Assembly: GCF_030272615.1 (NCBI RefSeq)
Contig: NC_081414.1
Span: forward strand, 305,056,164 to 305,120,163
Length of the DNA stretch: 64,000 bases
DNA from: Cryptomeria japonica
Taxonomy: Eukaryota; Streptophyta; Pinopsida; Cupressales; Cupressaceae
Direction of reading: 5' to 3'
A program made the translations under genes and the position numbers. The notes under the pieces are model-generated. The model ran no database searches and was not told where the DNA came from. It was given only the letters and a program-made list of their open reading frames with translations. Of the stretch, positions 48,601-61,344 are shown piece after piece; positions within the stretch are counted from its first letter, which is position 1, and each line of letters begins with the position of its first letter.

Positions 48601-50720
48601 AAAGTATTTAAATAAACTAAGCTACAACATAAATATGATAAAATCTTAATAGCTAGTAAAAGCAGTGCTTCAACATAAAAATACAGTGTTACTTCAACCT
48701 TGAGATATAATTTGACAATACAACTATCCTTTATCACATAGAAAATGTAGAACATCACTATAAATAAATGTAAAGAGTTTTATGCAGTCATTCAACATAG
48801 AAGGATGAGGTATAACATTAACCTTAAGATATAATTTCAACAACCACCTATCCTTAAGGATAAACTCAAAACTTGAATAGACAATTATACTACAAGCCAA
48901 GACATATTACTAAATGGCTGATTGTACATGTAAAAGGCAGCACTGCAGACCAACAAGCCTAAATTTAAGAGTAAAAAACAACCAAGAAGCAAACAAAAAG
49001 AAACAGCCAGACCCTAATCGAAAAAAGATCATATAAAGCAAAGAATTATAAATGAATTAATGACTGAATAAATCAAAGCCCTCTTGAGAAAAAAAAAGAG
49101 AGGGAAAACTAATATTACCTTGTGTGCATAATATGATTTTAATTTTAATTAACAACCTTTATAAAAGCTTTACGCCTCAATTTCTTGGCTATTTTCTTAA
49201 CCGAATTATTCCTCATCATCTAAATCATATGACACATATAGACAGATCACAAACACTTAAAGAAAATTTTAAAGACTGATAGATAAAATGTATTTAAAAA
49301 TGAAATTAAAAACCCTCCCTCTTATAGGTCTCTTCCACAGAGACTAGGTTATCCATGACCGTAGCAGATTTGAGATGAAAATCACTCCAATCTCCTGCCA
49401 TATTGCATCACCACCCCAACCACTCTGAATAAACTCGATTATAAATCAAAGCATAGCCTGCAATCCTTAAAACCTTACGAAACATTCTAGAACACGTCTC
49501 CTCGATGAGAATTGAACCCTGTACATCCTGAATTTAGGCTTTAAACGCTAAATGTTAACAATCACATGCTAAATCAATATTTTTACTTTTCCACAAACAA
49601 ATATGCAAAGGCTTTTCTTTTACAATAGACACCTGAAATTTTAATGCTTTATCAACAAGACTTATATGTACAAGTCTAAGCACAAAAGAAGCAGCAGAAA
49701 ACCAAAAAAATTAGCACTTCCCTTTCTCATTTCCATTGGTTGGATATTTTTCCTAGATTTTATCTTTGCAACTACCCTACAAGGCATGTGAATTATTTTT
49801 CATAATGCTACATCATTGTCTATAGCAAATTCGTGTCATGTAGTCTATGTGCCACCAGTCTGTCGAGGAAACAAAAAAAAGAGATGGCAATATTGGAGAG
49901 CCTACACAAATTTCCTCGTAATTCTAAATCAATCTTTTTTGTAAATTTTGTTAAAAATCAATCTAATCTTTTTCATTTATATTTGTACTGGTCTTAATAT
50001 ACTGCTTTCAGTTCCTAGCATTTCGTTCTAGAGCCCACCGCACTCTGCCAATTTCTTTTCCATGAAAAAAAACCCTCTCTTAAGAGGCTCCAGAGCACGT
50101 AACTCTCTATGTCCACAACATTCACCATGTCTGGACTATTGAATAAATGCCCTACAATGCACTGACACAAGCATTGTTTTTGGTGCGTTCTCTTGCATTG
50201 GGGTCTGAGATACTTCTGCATCCGCCTACGACAGCCTGCCAACATCCCCACTTTGCGGGCAATTGTTAAAGCTCGATCACATATCTCTCCAAACATTGAA
50301 TTAGACTTTACGTAACCTAAACACAACAGAAATCAAGCCATGCTATTGGTTGTTCAAAAATAAGTTTAATATCTATTTAATCCAAACCCTAGCCAATAGT
50401 TCCATGCGGGGTAGGAACTAATAATAAGGATAAAACTACATTACTGGCCAAGATGTTATGCGTAAATAGTATGGTTTTTCATATAGCAATGAAAAGCAAA
50501 TGCAAAGCGAAAATGTCATTACAAAAGGGGAATTATTTAATGGAAGTAGTGTAAAAGTATGATGACACAACCGACTATATTTTCACATTGGGTGGAATCC
50601 ATTTTATGTAAATAGAAGGTAAAGAGAATGATAAAAGAAATAAAAAGAAAATATCATTGATTTTACCAAATATTACATTCTCATGTGAAGGGATAGTAAC
50701 ACTGCAATGAAATTTTTTTC
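45640..50720. other. Gene-free stretch, mostly unexplained
   Basis: No gene supported. Notable local points are an AT-rich imperfect palindrome at about 45715-45760, a more GC-rich stretch at 46180-46270, and the SINE-like candidate at 49310-49560. The 103-codon open reading at 50015-50326 (minus) has no recognisable motif. 46440-48250 has no known repeat structure that I can name. Confidence 0.4.
49310..49560 (-). repeat. Possible tRNA-derived SINE
   Basis: On the minus strand GGGTTCAATTCTC (49519-49507) is close to a polymerase III B box (GGTTCGANTCC). About 17 bases before it, TTAGCGTTTAAAGCC (49551-49537) could be a weak A box. About 200 bases follow before a T-rich end. No target duplication was identified. 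This is a low-confidence call on two short motifs. Confidence 0.25.
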
Positions 50721-51601
50721 ATCATACGAAGATGTATTTCATTAAAATGCAAGGTTGAAAGTGTGTAGAAGAAGATAAAATGATTGCAATTACAAAGGGG
50801 GATTTCCTATATTTATTTAGAGAGAATGCAACTGCAAAGGGAGTGACATAAAAGGAAAGTTCAGACAAAGACAAATTGTATGGAGCAGAAAATGACAAAT
50901 TTATTTATCATGGAAAATGTGTGAGCTAAATCAATCAAATTTTTGTATGCAAGCATGGGAGAAGATATGTGTGAAGGTGTTGGAGTTTTTCTCAAGCTGT
51001 CAGGTGTCACAATTCGGGGATGCAAATTAAAGACATATTTGAGGAGAGAAGATGCAGATTTGAAGATCAAACAACAAAGATAAAGCCAAGTGTCATTCTC
51101 AAGTGTCCTTTAGGGTTTCTTTAGGGTTTCTTCTGTATCTTTTAATTCTCTTCTCTTCTCTAGACAACGAACATGAATACTTGAAATGAAAGGGGAAAGC
51201 GTGAATAATTATCATCATAAAATTTTACATCGACGTTACTCAAGAAAATCATATGACTATTGCTGCAAACCTTCCCATGCCCTAGAAGGAATTTCCTCAA
51301 AACCCACCTCTCGCTGATTAGCATTGCTATCAATGGCTAAATTTGCCAAATAATCTACAAATTTTGTAGAGGTTAATGTAAATTTGATTGATTTAGCTCA
51401 CACATTTTCCATGACAAATAAATTTGTCATTTTCTGCTCCATACAATTTGTCTTTGTCTGAACTTTCCTTTTATGTCACTCCCTTTGTAGTTGCATTCTC
51501 TCTAAATAAATATAGGAAATCCCCCTTTGTAATTGCAATCATTTTGTCTTCTTCTACACACTTTCAGCCTTGCATTTTAATGAAATACATCTTTGTATGA
51601 T
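50721..51601. repeat. Long inverted repeat, 222-bp arms
   Basis: Left arm 50721-50942 and right arm 51380-51601 are reverse complements with about five mismatches and no gaps by eye (about 98% match). The spacer is 437 bp (50943-51379) and contains a short TTTAGGGTTTC duplication near 51110-51130. Outside the arms the sequences differ at once. The transcript would form a very long hairpin. Arms show no TIR-like family I recognise and no clear target duplication. Confidence 0.93.
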
Positions 51602-51723
51602 AGGAGTGTTAGCACGTGGCAAAACCCTAGGAGTTTTAGCATATGGGGACCACATTGTAGCATGGTTGAGGGGAGGTTAGTGCATGGGGTCTGCATAGAA
51701 GCACAATAGGTAGGTTGGGTAGC

Positions 51724-51863
51724 GCATAAAAGTAAAGTATGTTGTAATGTCTCCTGGGTATATTCAAAAACCTAGTTACAACACTCTAAAACTGAAATTT
51801 CAAAGAAAAACTAGTATGAAGCATAAATGTAAAGTATGTTGTAATGTCTCCTGGGTATATTCA
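51724..51863. repeat. Direct repeat of about 43 bp
   Basis: 51724-51767 and 51821-51863 share GCATAAA-GTAAAGTATGTTG and TAATGTCTCCTGGGTATATT, ending TCAA, with one or two differences and 53 bp between them. Confidence 0.9.
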
Positions 51864-52729
51864 ATTTCCCTTTTAACTAGAAGAATCAAGGATTTGTATG
51901 GTCTTTGTCACACATTTGTTGTGATAAGTATTTAGTTTGGAAGCTCATGCTCAAGGAGCATGTTAAAGTTTTCTTTCAAGTAAATACTGGAGATTCTTGT
52001 AATGTATTTCAAGATCAATAAGAATGTTATTAATGTGCTTAGTAGAGGTCTCATTATTGTAATGCAATGATGGTTTGGAGACCACTAGTTTGTGTTTATG
52101 TTGTTATCATAAATGGTTACTTCCTTCTCTAAATATGTGAATGGATAAGGGGTTGGTCAAGGGTCTAATCTTATGCAAAATCTTGGAGGGAACCATATGA
52201 AGTCATTGTTGCCATAGTGAAATATCTGAAAATGATGTGAATAGAGGTATACCCGCCTTGGTCCTGCAAAGCCTAAAATGCGGAAGGCTTCCAAAGCCTT
52301 GTCCATTGGCCACTGAATCCAGTTGTCTCTAGATAGAAATAGGGTCATTCTTAGGATTTTCTAGAACATCAGTTGGAATAACCAATAGACTCCTTATCTT
52401 TTGTCTCTCCAATCATGATTTTTTTATTGGTTGATAAGGTTTGACAAATTAATCTTATTTTCTATAATATCATTTGTGTCATCTAATCCCCAACCATCAT
52501 CTTCATCCGAAAATACTATATCAAATATACCTTTAAAAAAATTTAGATCATTCATCTAAATTGCCTCTCCATTATCTACTTGAGATGTTCCTATCTTTTT
52601 ATAAGGGGAAACATGAATATCTTTAATAGGGTTTTTGTTATGTTGTATCCCAATCATCTAGTCTATTCCAGATTAACCTGCATCGTGAAAAAATTGTCCT
52701 TTGATATTATTGATGGGCCTAGTTGCCCG

Positions 52730-54200
52730 CTAAGAATCCACTTGATGTGTAGCATTACAATTCATCTTGCAATCATATGGAGATGAAAAGTTCCTAAAAA
52801 TAGTCTCAACAACTACATCCTCACCCACATTAATGCTTGAAGGGGACAACATTTCTAGGTTTGTGATTCTTTTGAGCACCTTTGTGTGGCCATTTGGGGG
52901 AACAAAATTAATGCAGTGTTTCTTAGATGATGAGAAAATTAGATCAAACTTCCTCATACATAAACATATTTCATGCTCCACAATTTGATGATTCTCCACA
53001 CAATTTTCATTGTTCTTTTCATCTTCTTGATTATTAGCCTTGCCTAATGGCGGTTGCATAATACATTGTTTGCCTACTATAGGCTCCCTCAAATAGGAGC
53101 CATCAATAAAATCCCCAATCTTGGAGGGCTCACTTTCTATATTAATAATATTTATCTCCATATCTTGGGCCTTCTCATTTTCATCAAACATATTTACTAT
53201 CTTATTTATCATAAAGTCTTTCTCTTGTTCTTTCCCTTTCTTGTCTTTAACGCAGTCTAGTGGAATGTCCAAATCCCTTATATAATTTATAGTTCTCTAC
53301 AATTTCTTCCACTTCTATTTGTTGTCTCCATACCCCTTCACTGGACCAAATTTCAATTTCTTTTGAAAAGGGGGGAGAGGGATTCAAGTAAATACAGATT
53401 CTAGCATACATGTTGAAATCATTTTTTCTAGAGCTTCATCTACGTTTATGAATCTACTAAGTTTTTAACTAATAACTTTGAGAGTCTTTGTTTCCCAATA
53501 TTCATGTGGGAGATTATAGATTCAAATCCATACTGAGATTTCATTGATAGATGTTTTCGATGGGTTGAAATTGGGAACCCAGTCCTTGATGAAAAAACCC
53601 ATTTCCCCCATAAGAAAAAGACCAATTTTCAAAATCCATTGTTTTTCCTTAGCATTTTCATAGATAACTAGAAAGAATCCATTAGGTAGAGTTTTAAGCT
53701 CAAAGTTTGTTCCCTAGTTCTCATCATGTCATTTTCTAACCTTAAGAAAAGTCATTCAACCCCTTGCACATTTCATATAGAAAGCATTTTCTCTTAGAAA
53801 TTTAACAAATTCTTTCCATTCTATATTATCTATGTCAAGAGAGATCACCATATTGTTATGGGTTTAAATACTAAATTGTTCAATTTCAACAATGGTTTTC
53901 TCTTTTGACCTCCACACTTTACCTTCAATATTCTTAAACGGTAATCTAGGTCTCAAAAAAATCTTTGCATATCCCCATCAAGGATGAGCCTAATGATCTT
54001 GATCATTGCTTTTTAATTTATTAATAAGGGGTTTGTATTACCCTCTATTTCATTGATCCTCCCAAGTTCGTCCTAGAGGGAACCAAGTAGATATTTTTCT
54101 CTTCAAAAAGACTCACCCTCACCTAGAGATCTAATTCGCTTGACCATTCTTGCTTGCTTCAAACCCTAGATGACTTCCATGAGAATTCATTCCCCCCCAA
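52730..54200 (-). pseudogene. LINE ORF1 fragment (DUF4283-type)
   Basis: In element order: about 53960-53820 reads LPFK-like then KVWRSKEKTIVEIEQFSI and VISLDIDNIEWKEFVKFL. About 53700-53560 has LPNGFFLVIYENAKEKQWIL and MGFFIKDWVPNFNPSK. Then YNLPHEYWETKTLKVIS with KLSRFINVDEALEK at about 53520-53440. The pattern of a W-P-F segment followed by NLPxEYW and a K-L-RF-x-VD block is the DUF4283/zf-CCHC_4 region of plant LINE ORF1. The open stretch 52730-53272 would be the linker that follows. No ORF2 follows it, so it is a fragment. Confidence 0.65.
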
Positions 54201-54559
54201 ACTTGTACCCATTTGTTTGTGTTAAGATGTTTATCTTAGTTAATTCTTGATAAATTGTATGATTGTATTATTTGAGGTTGTTAGAAAAAGGTGGAGGTAG
54301 ATCTAGGTAATTGAACTCTTTTGTGTCTATACTTGGACCAATACCTTGCATAGATGTGATCTTGTCTTTCCATGGTGCTCCCATCCACTTGTCATGATGT
54401 AAAAACCTACCAATAAGTGCAATAGGTTATTCTATATCGTCTTCATTCATTTGGAGCATAATAACAACAACAATAGTATATAATGTGTAAAAGGGAAAAA
54501 GATATTTAAAAGATCCAAAAAAATTGAACCTAACAAGACTATTGCATCTTTAAAATATC

Positions 54560-56771
54560 CTTTATTTGGACATATATATCAATTGGTTCCTTATTCCAAG
54601 TTATAGTTTCTTTATTTGCATATATACCAATAGCAAGGTGAAGGAGGAAATCAACAATGATCTCTTCTTCATTGTGACTTTCCAAGATAAGATTTGGATC
54701 AATATTAATATATGGAGCTTCACTTGTGTTGTTGAAATTGTCTTCATCAATGTGATGGGAATCCTCTTCACCCTAGATGGTGACTTCTTCACATGGTAGC
54801 TACATTTGATCATGTGGGAAGATCAAGTAATTTACATCAGGAATGAAATGCATGGCTTAACTATAAGAAGGAACATATGGTTCCTCAGTCATCTTATTTC
54901 CTACATGTAACACTTCCAATTGTATGGGATAAACCAATTGTGCCTCATCGTTGTTTAAATTTTCTCCCCTTGGAACATGTTTTTCAGTTGTTAGCACTTC
55001 TTTCTTTTCCACAACCCACTAATCCACTAAACTATTATTTCTCTCTATCACCTTCTTATCAACACTAGTTTTCCTTATCTTACTCAATTCTCATTATAAG
55101 TTCTTACTATCACAAATAGAAATTTTGATTAATTTAGCAACAATATCATTTAGTGTAGGAACTTTCTCATCTTTCAATTGTTATTCATTTGTAACCTACA
55201 TTGTTATTGTATTTATATGGATTATCATGTTGTCACATGATGGCTTGGACTTATGGGTTGGTTGTATGAGTTACCTTGGATGCTAAATGTGGGGAGAAAC
55301 TCATACCATTATGTATTAGTATTATGATAATCTTGAAACTCTATATTGACTACATCATACTCATTCTACACATCTTCTCCTTCCACAAAGACATATTTTG
55401 GTGCAATATATTGATTATCTTCATCTTCATAATTCTCAAAAAATGCTTCACCATAAGGAAATTCTTCCTCTACTTGCTAACAGGGAATTTGGATTCTTGA
55501 GGATGGAAAGTTGAGCTTCTTGCAACTCAATTTCTAAGTTGTTGATGCTCATGCTCAGAGTGACATAACACTTTGCATTCCTATTTAACTTATTCTTCAT
55601 ATGAAAAAATTGGTATAAGTGGTATATTAGCTAATATAGTGTGTTTCCACATCTAGATAACTCATGCCAAAATTTTGAGCATTATACAATCTAGCCCAAT
55701 TCATCCCACGAAGAAGTATATGGTTTCTTTCTAATTAAGTCTTTTACATTCCAACTATTATAATTTCTTTTTGGCTCTTCCTTTTTGAGCTAATTTAGTA
55801 ATTCATCCAATTCATGTTCATAACTATATGGCATGTTGGGAGAAATATGATGACTATAAGGGATATATGCATCATGGTTTATATCCCTAATTCTTATAGT
55901 AGTAATCATATCATTTGTACTTCTATAATCAAACTTATATATGTTTATTTATTTTTTATTATGCTTAAATCATTTGAATCTAGAAAATAAAGATGTGTTG
56001 ATTTCTCAATATATTTAAACTTTTTCACCTGAAGCGCTAATTTTTAAAAATAGATAGGTAGGTTTGAATTAATTACAATATTTTGAGCTTCCCATGATGG
56101 ATGATGTCTTCGTGTACTAGTAGAAACCTCATTTTTTCTTATTGGTACTTGTGATAACTTCTTTGGTCCATCTCAAAGTCAATCTAGTTGTTAATTTTAG
56201 GCTTGACTAAAACAAATTCACCATGCTCTTCACATGGAAGATGGAAAAATATTCAAGAAACTAAAATCCAAGGTACCACACAAAAACACTTCCTTGTTGG
56301 CTCTTTATGACTTATATATTGGCATAAGTTGATGGGTTTCTATTTTATACATTGAGAAATAATAATACTGAACCATCAAGGCCTTTGGAATGTAAACTAA
56401 AATTATTACATCCTTGATAATTGTGTCATTTATTGGCACGAGTTTATGCGTAATCAAGCTTGTCTGAACAAAATGCATAACTACAAACTATTTTTTTATT
56501 GAGGTTTTCAAGATATCTCCAATCACTTTTAACCCAACAACTAATTCATTCTTGAAAATGATACCATTTGTTGGTGACCCAATTTTTAAGCCCCTAAATC
56601 TCTAAAGGTAATATACTTTAGAGTGCTAGGGGTGTCAAACTTTAAGTTAAAGAGTTCACATTTGTATTTAGGTAGGACAATGGACCAATTATTGAGGTGG
56701 GTAGGACTTCCTTCAATTTTGGCTATCCTAAACAAAGGGAGGATTCCTTGTCGTGTTTCACTTAATATCAT
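54560..56771 (-). pseudogene. Decayed coding-like tract of unknown family
   Basis: From about 55250 to 54560 the minus strand keeps one frame through roughly nine stops (mostly TAG or TAA) with sensible protein between: KDEKVPTLNDIVAKLIKISI, TEEPYVPSY, then EDSHHIDEDNFNNTSEAPYI and DFLLHLAIGIYANKETITW. Upstream pieces include GEAFFENYEDEDNQYIAPKY (about 55440) and KCELFNLKFDTPSTLKYITF (about 56640). The acidic, low-complexity character and retroelement surroundings suggest a linker or gag part of an old Gypsy-like element, but no diagnostic motif was found. Confidence 0.35.
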
Positions 56772-57871
56772 TATAATAAATTGATATTTATCTTGATATA
56801 AGCCATGCCCAATATTTAATCTACCCCTATTTTGGTTGTTAATTCATACATATATGCTAGTTTGTAGTATTCAAGGTTGAACACCTTATTAAAGTAGATA
56901 ATCTACCATATCAAACATTTATAACATGAATTTTGATATTCCCTATTATTTTTATACACATTTAGACATGATAATGAGTAAAATAACTTACAATAAAAAT
57001 GAAATGGTTTTTTAAATTTAGTTTATTTCAAATGTGTTGTGGGATGATGGGGAAGTGGAGCCAATAATAGATCAATGTTAATATCAATTTGGTCAACAAA
57101 ATCATTGAATTCGTTGAAAAGATGTAATAATTTAAACCAATGGTGATACCTTAATGAAGGCATCACAAAAGACTTATCTTCCACAATGCAGAAAAAAAAG
57201 TAGGTTTTGCATATGCATTAAAAGAAGAATAAATATTTATAGGATATATTAAATGATTCTACCTAGTAATCTATAATCACACCCATACATTTTGTTTGTC
57301 ATCCTAAAATTATGCCTTGCAAAAGCTTGTTAAGGATTTTATAATCATTTGTCTAGCCAACTAATCAACAACACATCTATAAATGCATACCATACATAGA
57401 GGGACACTTAATAAAGGTTAATTTTGGCTTTAATATTTTAGTCTTTAAAGGATATAAGTGTTTATTATAAATTTGTGTTGAACCCAGATTATTATAGCAT
57501 CAAAATTCTATAAATAGTACTAGAAATTAAGAATTCTAGGGTTCTACTGAGCAAATTTCTTCCTTTAGTATGTTCCCTTATTTCATTTCCTCAAATAATA
57601 AATCAAAGAAATGTCTCTCTCCAACTCATCCATGCAACTTTAGGAGAAGAAACGTAGTCACTTTAGACTACAGGGGTTGCCTATGTCTTTACAAAATTGC
57701 TCCTTCAAGATGCGCAATGGTCTTTAAAGATATGAAAAATCCTTCTCTTCATGATCATTATTGTTTTAATAATTAGTAATATATTTCAATTTGAGTGGTA
57801 TCTTTTGGTTTGATCATACATGGCAAATAAGATCCCATAAAATCTATTTAAATAATAGCATGGAGATGGCA
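56772..57871. other. Gene-free spacer
   Basis: AT-rich. Nothing supported; a 68-codon plus-strand reading at 57570-57776 has no motif and no coding context. Confidence 0.45.
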
Positions 57872-57876
57872 TGAGG

Positions 57877-58838
57877 TGTTGAATATACGAGCAAATGAGA
57901 GGGGAGAGTGAATTAGTTGATAACTTAAATCAATTTCTTAAATCCTTTAACACATTCAGAACAACCAATAGATTTAATAAGTGCAGATATAACATGAAAG
58001 AACATACACAACACAAATCACATTATTAACACCAGATATGACATGGAAAACCTAAGAAGGGAAAAACCACAGAGAATATTAGTTCTCAATATAAAACACC
58101 GGTTAAGGTGATTTTTTACAAAGGGTGGCTCATTGCCAAAATGCTCACTATAGGAGGGATCATTACCCAAAAAAAGGCTCACTGTCGAAGAAAGAAAGAA
58201 AGAAAGAAAAGAAGAATCTACCACTATAACACAATCTGCAAAGTTGGACTGCTTTTGATGCCTCAATACCAACACACTTCACACAACATTAACAATCAGA
58301 TCCTTCCTTATTAATCTCACATATCTTCAATAACAATACTGCACTTTTTTATACTAACACAATCATATCATCCTCCTATAAATATTGTCTTTTGAGAAGC
58401 ATAATCTTCCAAGTCGACCAAGATAGGGATCTAAAATAGGTCAACACTAAACATTCTGGTGGTGGGAAGGAATGAGAAGTAGACCATACCACAACACACA
58501 GCAATGGTAAGATCAAATACATTACATCCATTACAAATTTCAAACTCAAATCATGACTCACACACTACACCAATGTCGCTACACATCCTCTAATTCCAGA
58601 CTTAATCCAAACCCAAAAATCATTTCCCGATGTAACAAAAATGGAAATGAGACCAAGATTACATGAATAAATCGATCAACACCATATTCGATAAATAGAA
58701 ATATCCGAATCACCATCAACTCAATTAACCCATGCTGAAACACAACTTCTAGAGCACCAAAGGTTCCAAGAGCACATCTTTTGGATCACCAACATCAATG
58801 ACAACCAATCATAATCATCACACATCACATTTGCAACA
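57877..58838 (-). repeat. 3' LTR of Copia D
   Basis: 962 bp, TGTTGAATATACGAGC to TTTGCAACA. Contains a (GAAA)n run at about 58187-58209 that is longer than in the other LTR, and an extra short segment with ATTACCCAAAAAAAGGC absent from the 5' LTR. Confidence 0.92.
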
Positions 58839-58852
58839 ATCTCCCCCTTTAT
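58839..58852 (-). other. Polypurine tract of Copia D
   Basis: Minus strand TAAAGGGGGAGAT adjacent to the 3' LTR; same form as in Copia B. Confidence 0.8.
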
Positions 58853-59119
58853 CATTGATGACAACATCCATCAACAACAAACACATAACAACCTCTATAC
58901 TACTCTGAATATCTCTTTGAATATGAATTTATCCCCCTTGAACAACAATGATAAAGACCGACAAATATTCCCCTGTGAAACTCACTCCTACTCCTCCTAA
59001 GAGGAAGCGCCCAAGCATTAGTCCAGATAATGATATGCAAGCAGTTCACTGCATTAACAAACATCCAATGTACTTCAGTTCACACTAGGAAGGGGTAATA
59101 CCCCTAACTTCTAGCAGAG

Positions 59120-59992
59120 TTACTCAAAGGTATCTTTACACAACACCTTTGTGAAGATATCTACAATATGTTCTTTTGTTGGTACATACTCAAGCTTAAC
59201 TTTATTATCTAACACCTTTCCCCTCAAGAAGTGATACCAAATGGGTATATGCTTTGTTCTGGAATGTTGTACCAGATTCTTAGAAATATTTATCACACTA
59301 GTGTTATCACTCATAATAGAGATAGGTTCATTGAACTTCACACCAATTATTTTCAAATTCTTCTTCATCCATAGAATCTGTGTGCAACATGAAGATGTTG
59401 CAATATATTTCGCTTCAGTTGTAGATAAGGACACGAAATATTGCTTCTTACTTGACCAAGCAACTAACTAAGAGCCAAGAAAGAATGCTCTACCACTTGT
59501 ACTTTTCTCGTCATCAACACTTCCTCCCCAACCTGCATTAGTATAAGTTGCTAGAGTGAAATATGCATTTATAGGATATCATAAGCCAAATTCTTTAGTT
59601 CCTTTTAGATATCTGAAAATTCTTTTTACTGCCACAACATGTGATTCCTTCTCTTCTTGTTGAAATATAGTTGCCAAACACACTGCATACATGATATCTA
59701 GTCTGGTAGCAGTCAAATATAACAGTCCTCTAATCATTGATTTGTACCAACTTCCATTCATGTTAGGGGACTTATCATCTTTTGTCAATTTGTATCTCGT
59801 GGTCATAGGTGTACACATCGGTTTAGAGTTTTCCAACCCAAAGTTCTTCAATAATTCCTTAATGTACTTAGACTGAGAAATGAAAATTCCTTTATCATTC
59901 TGATTTACTAGCAATATAAGAAAAAAAATTAACTCACCAATCATAGACATCTCAAATTCCTTCTGCATCTCATTAGCAAATATTCTGCACAT
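59120..59992 (-). pseudogene. Copia D C-terminal RT and RNase H
   Basis: 59579-59992 has SMIGELIFFLILLVNQNDKG, YKSMIRGLLYLTATRLDIMY and the YLKGTKEFGL end. 59120-59434 starts MSLSTTEAKYIATSSC (RNase H Glu) and continues with ISIMSDNTSVINISKN and KEHIVDIFTKVL. The TDANWAGD-type piece between them is broken. Confidence 0.9.
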
Positions 59993-59996
59993 ACCT

Positions 59997-60610
59997 TCAT
60001 TTGCTCCAAAAAATTATGTCATCAACATACACTACAACAATTAAGATCTTACCTGAATCAATTTTGAAATACAAATTGTTGTCAGCCAAACCCTTTTGAA
60101 AACCTTGATCAATCAAATACTTATTTAACCTTCCATATGAAGCTCTAGGAGCTTTCTTCAATCCATACAGGGCCTTCTTTAATCTGCAAACAATATTCAG
60201 ATCATCTTTCAACTTGAATCCTTCTGGTTGTTCAATGTAAACTTCTTTCAGTTCTCCACTCAAAAATTTTGATTTCACATCCATCTAATAGACCTTGAAA
60301 TCCTTAAAAGTTGCAAAAGAGAGAAACATCTGGATTGCTTCCATCCGAGCAACTAGGGCATATGTCTCCTCAAATTCAATGCCTTCAACTTTAGTGTAAC
60401 TTTTGCAAACCAACCTTGCTTTATTTCTCATAACCTTTCCATCTTCATCCAGCTTGTTTTAGAATACCCATTTTGTTCCAATCACATTTTTATCTGTCAA
60501 TCTGTGAACTAATTCCTGTGTCTAATTCTTCTCAATCTGATTTAGCTCTTCTCTCATTGCCTTTATCCAGTTGTGATCTTTGCAAGCTTCTTCTACTATT
60601 TTCGGTTCAA
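59997..60610 (-). pseudogene. Copia D reverse transcriptase
   Basis: The N-terminal part (about 60600-60290) contains several stops but keeps KLDEDGKVMRNKARLVCKSY-like sequence. After a TAG replacing the Gln of Y-Q-M-D at 60285-60287, it reads [39 protein letters not shown] and the catalytic box YVDDIIF at about 60020. The stop is at the same codon as in Copia B. Confidence 0.9.
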
Positions 60611-60619
60611 TTTATAAAA

Positions 60620-61344
60620 GTAGAAATAACATGATTTGTTCTTGAGTTGCTTCGCTTCTTGTAGAATATCCTAAGAATATGCCTTCATCTACTCTATTGT
60701 CAAAGTTTCCAATATTATCTTCATCTCTCTAGATATAGCACTTACTTCCAAATACTTTGAAATATTTTACTATCAAAGTTCTACCATATCATATCTCATA
60801 AGATGTCTTCCCATGTCTTTTCCGATATAGAATTATAATAAGAGTGTAGACTGTAGTATGAATTGCTTCTCTCTAATAGACTTTTGGGAGTTCTGCTCCT
60901 TTGATCATTGTTCTAGTTTCATCTTGAATTGTTCGATTCATCCTTTCCACTACACCATTTTGTTGAGGTTTTCTAGGGGTAGACAATTGTTTTCTAATAC
61001 CATGTTTCTTACAAAGTTGTTAAACTTGTCAGAAGTATATTCTCCTCCTCTGTCAAACCTCAAACACTTAATTTTTATGTCAGCTTCATTTTCAACTTTA
61101 GCCTTGAATATCTTTAATTTATCTAATGCTTCTGACTTCTCTCTCAAAAACACAACCCATGACATTCTAGAATAATCATCAATCAACAACATGAAATGCT
61201 TCTCACATTGCATGCTCCTTGTCCTAGTAGGAATACATAGATCTCTATGCACTAAATCCAACAATCCAATGGATGAATGCTCCTTTCCTCTGTAATTTCC
61301 TTTCGTCTACTTTCCAACTTGAAATTCTCTACAAATTTTGTTAT
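60620..61344 (-). pseudogene. Copia D integrase
   Basis: First Asp in LVHRDLCIP (61250 region), second in LRFDRGGEYTSDKF. The PQQNGxxER block is altered to a frame-broken form after LENLNKMV at 60950. Downstream sequence to about 60620 still resembles the integrase tail (GIFLGYS-like) in another frame. The N-terminal zinc-binding part overlaps the end of the upstream piece. Confidence 0.85.

Noticed and set aside
50015-50326. 103-codon Cys-rich minus-strand reading
   Set aside because: Cysteines do not form a known zinc-binding pattern and no related sequence was seen elsewhere in the window.
57570-57776. 68-codon plus-strand reading starting MFPYF
   Set aside because: Too short, no motif, AT-rich surroundings.
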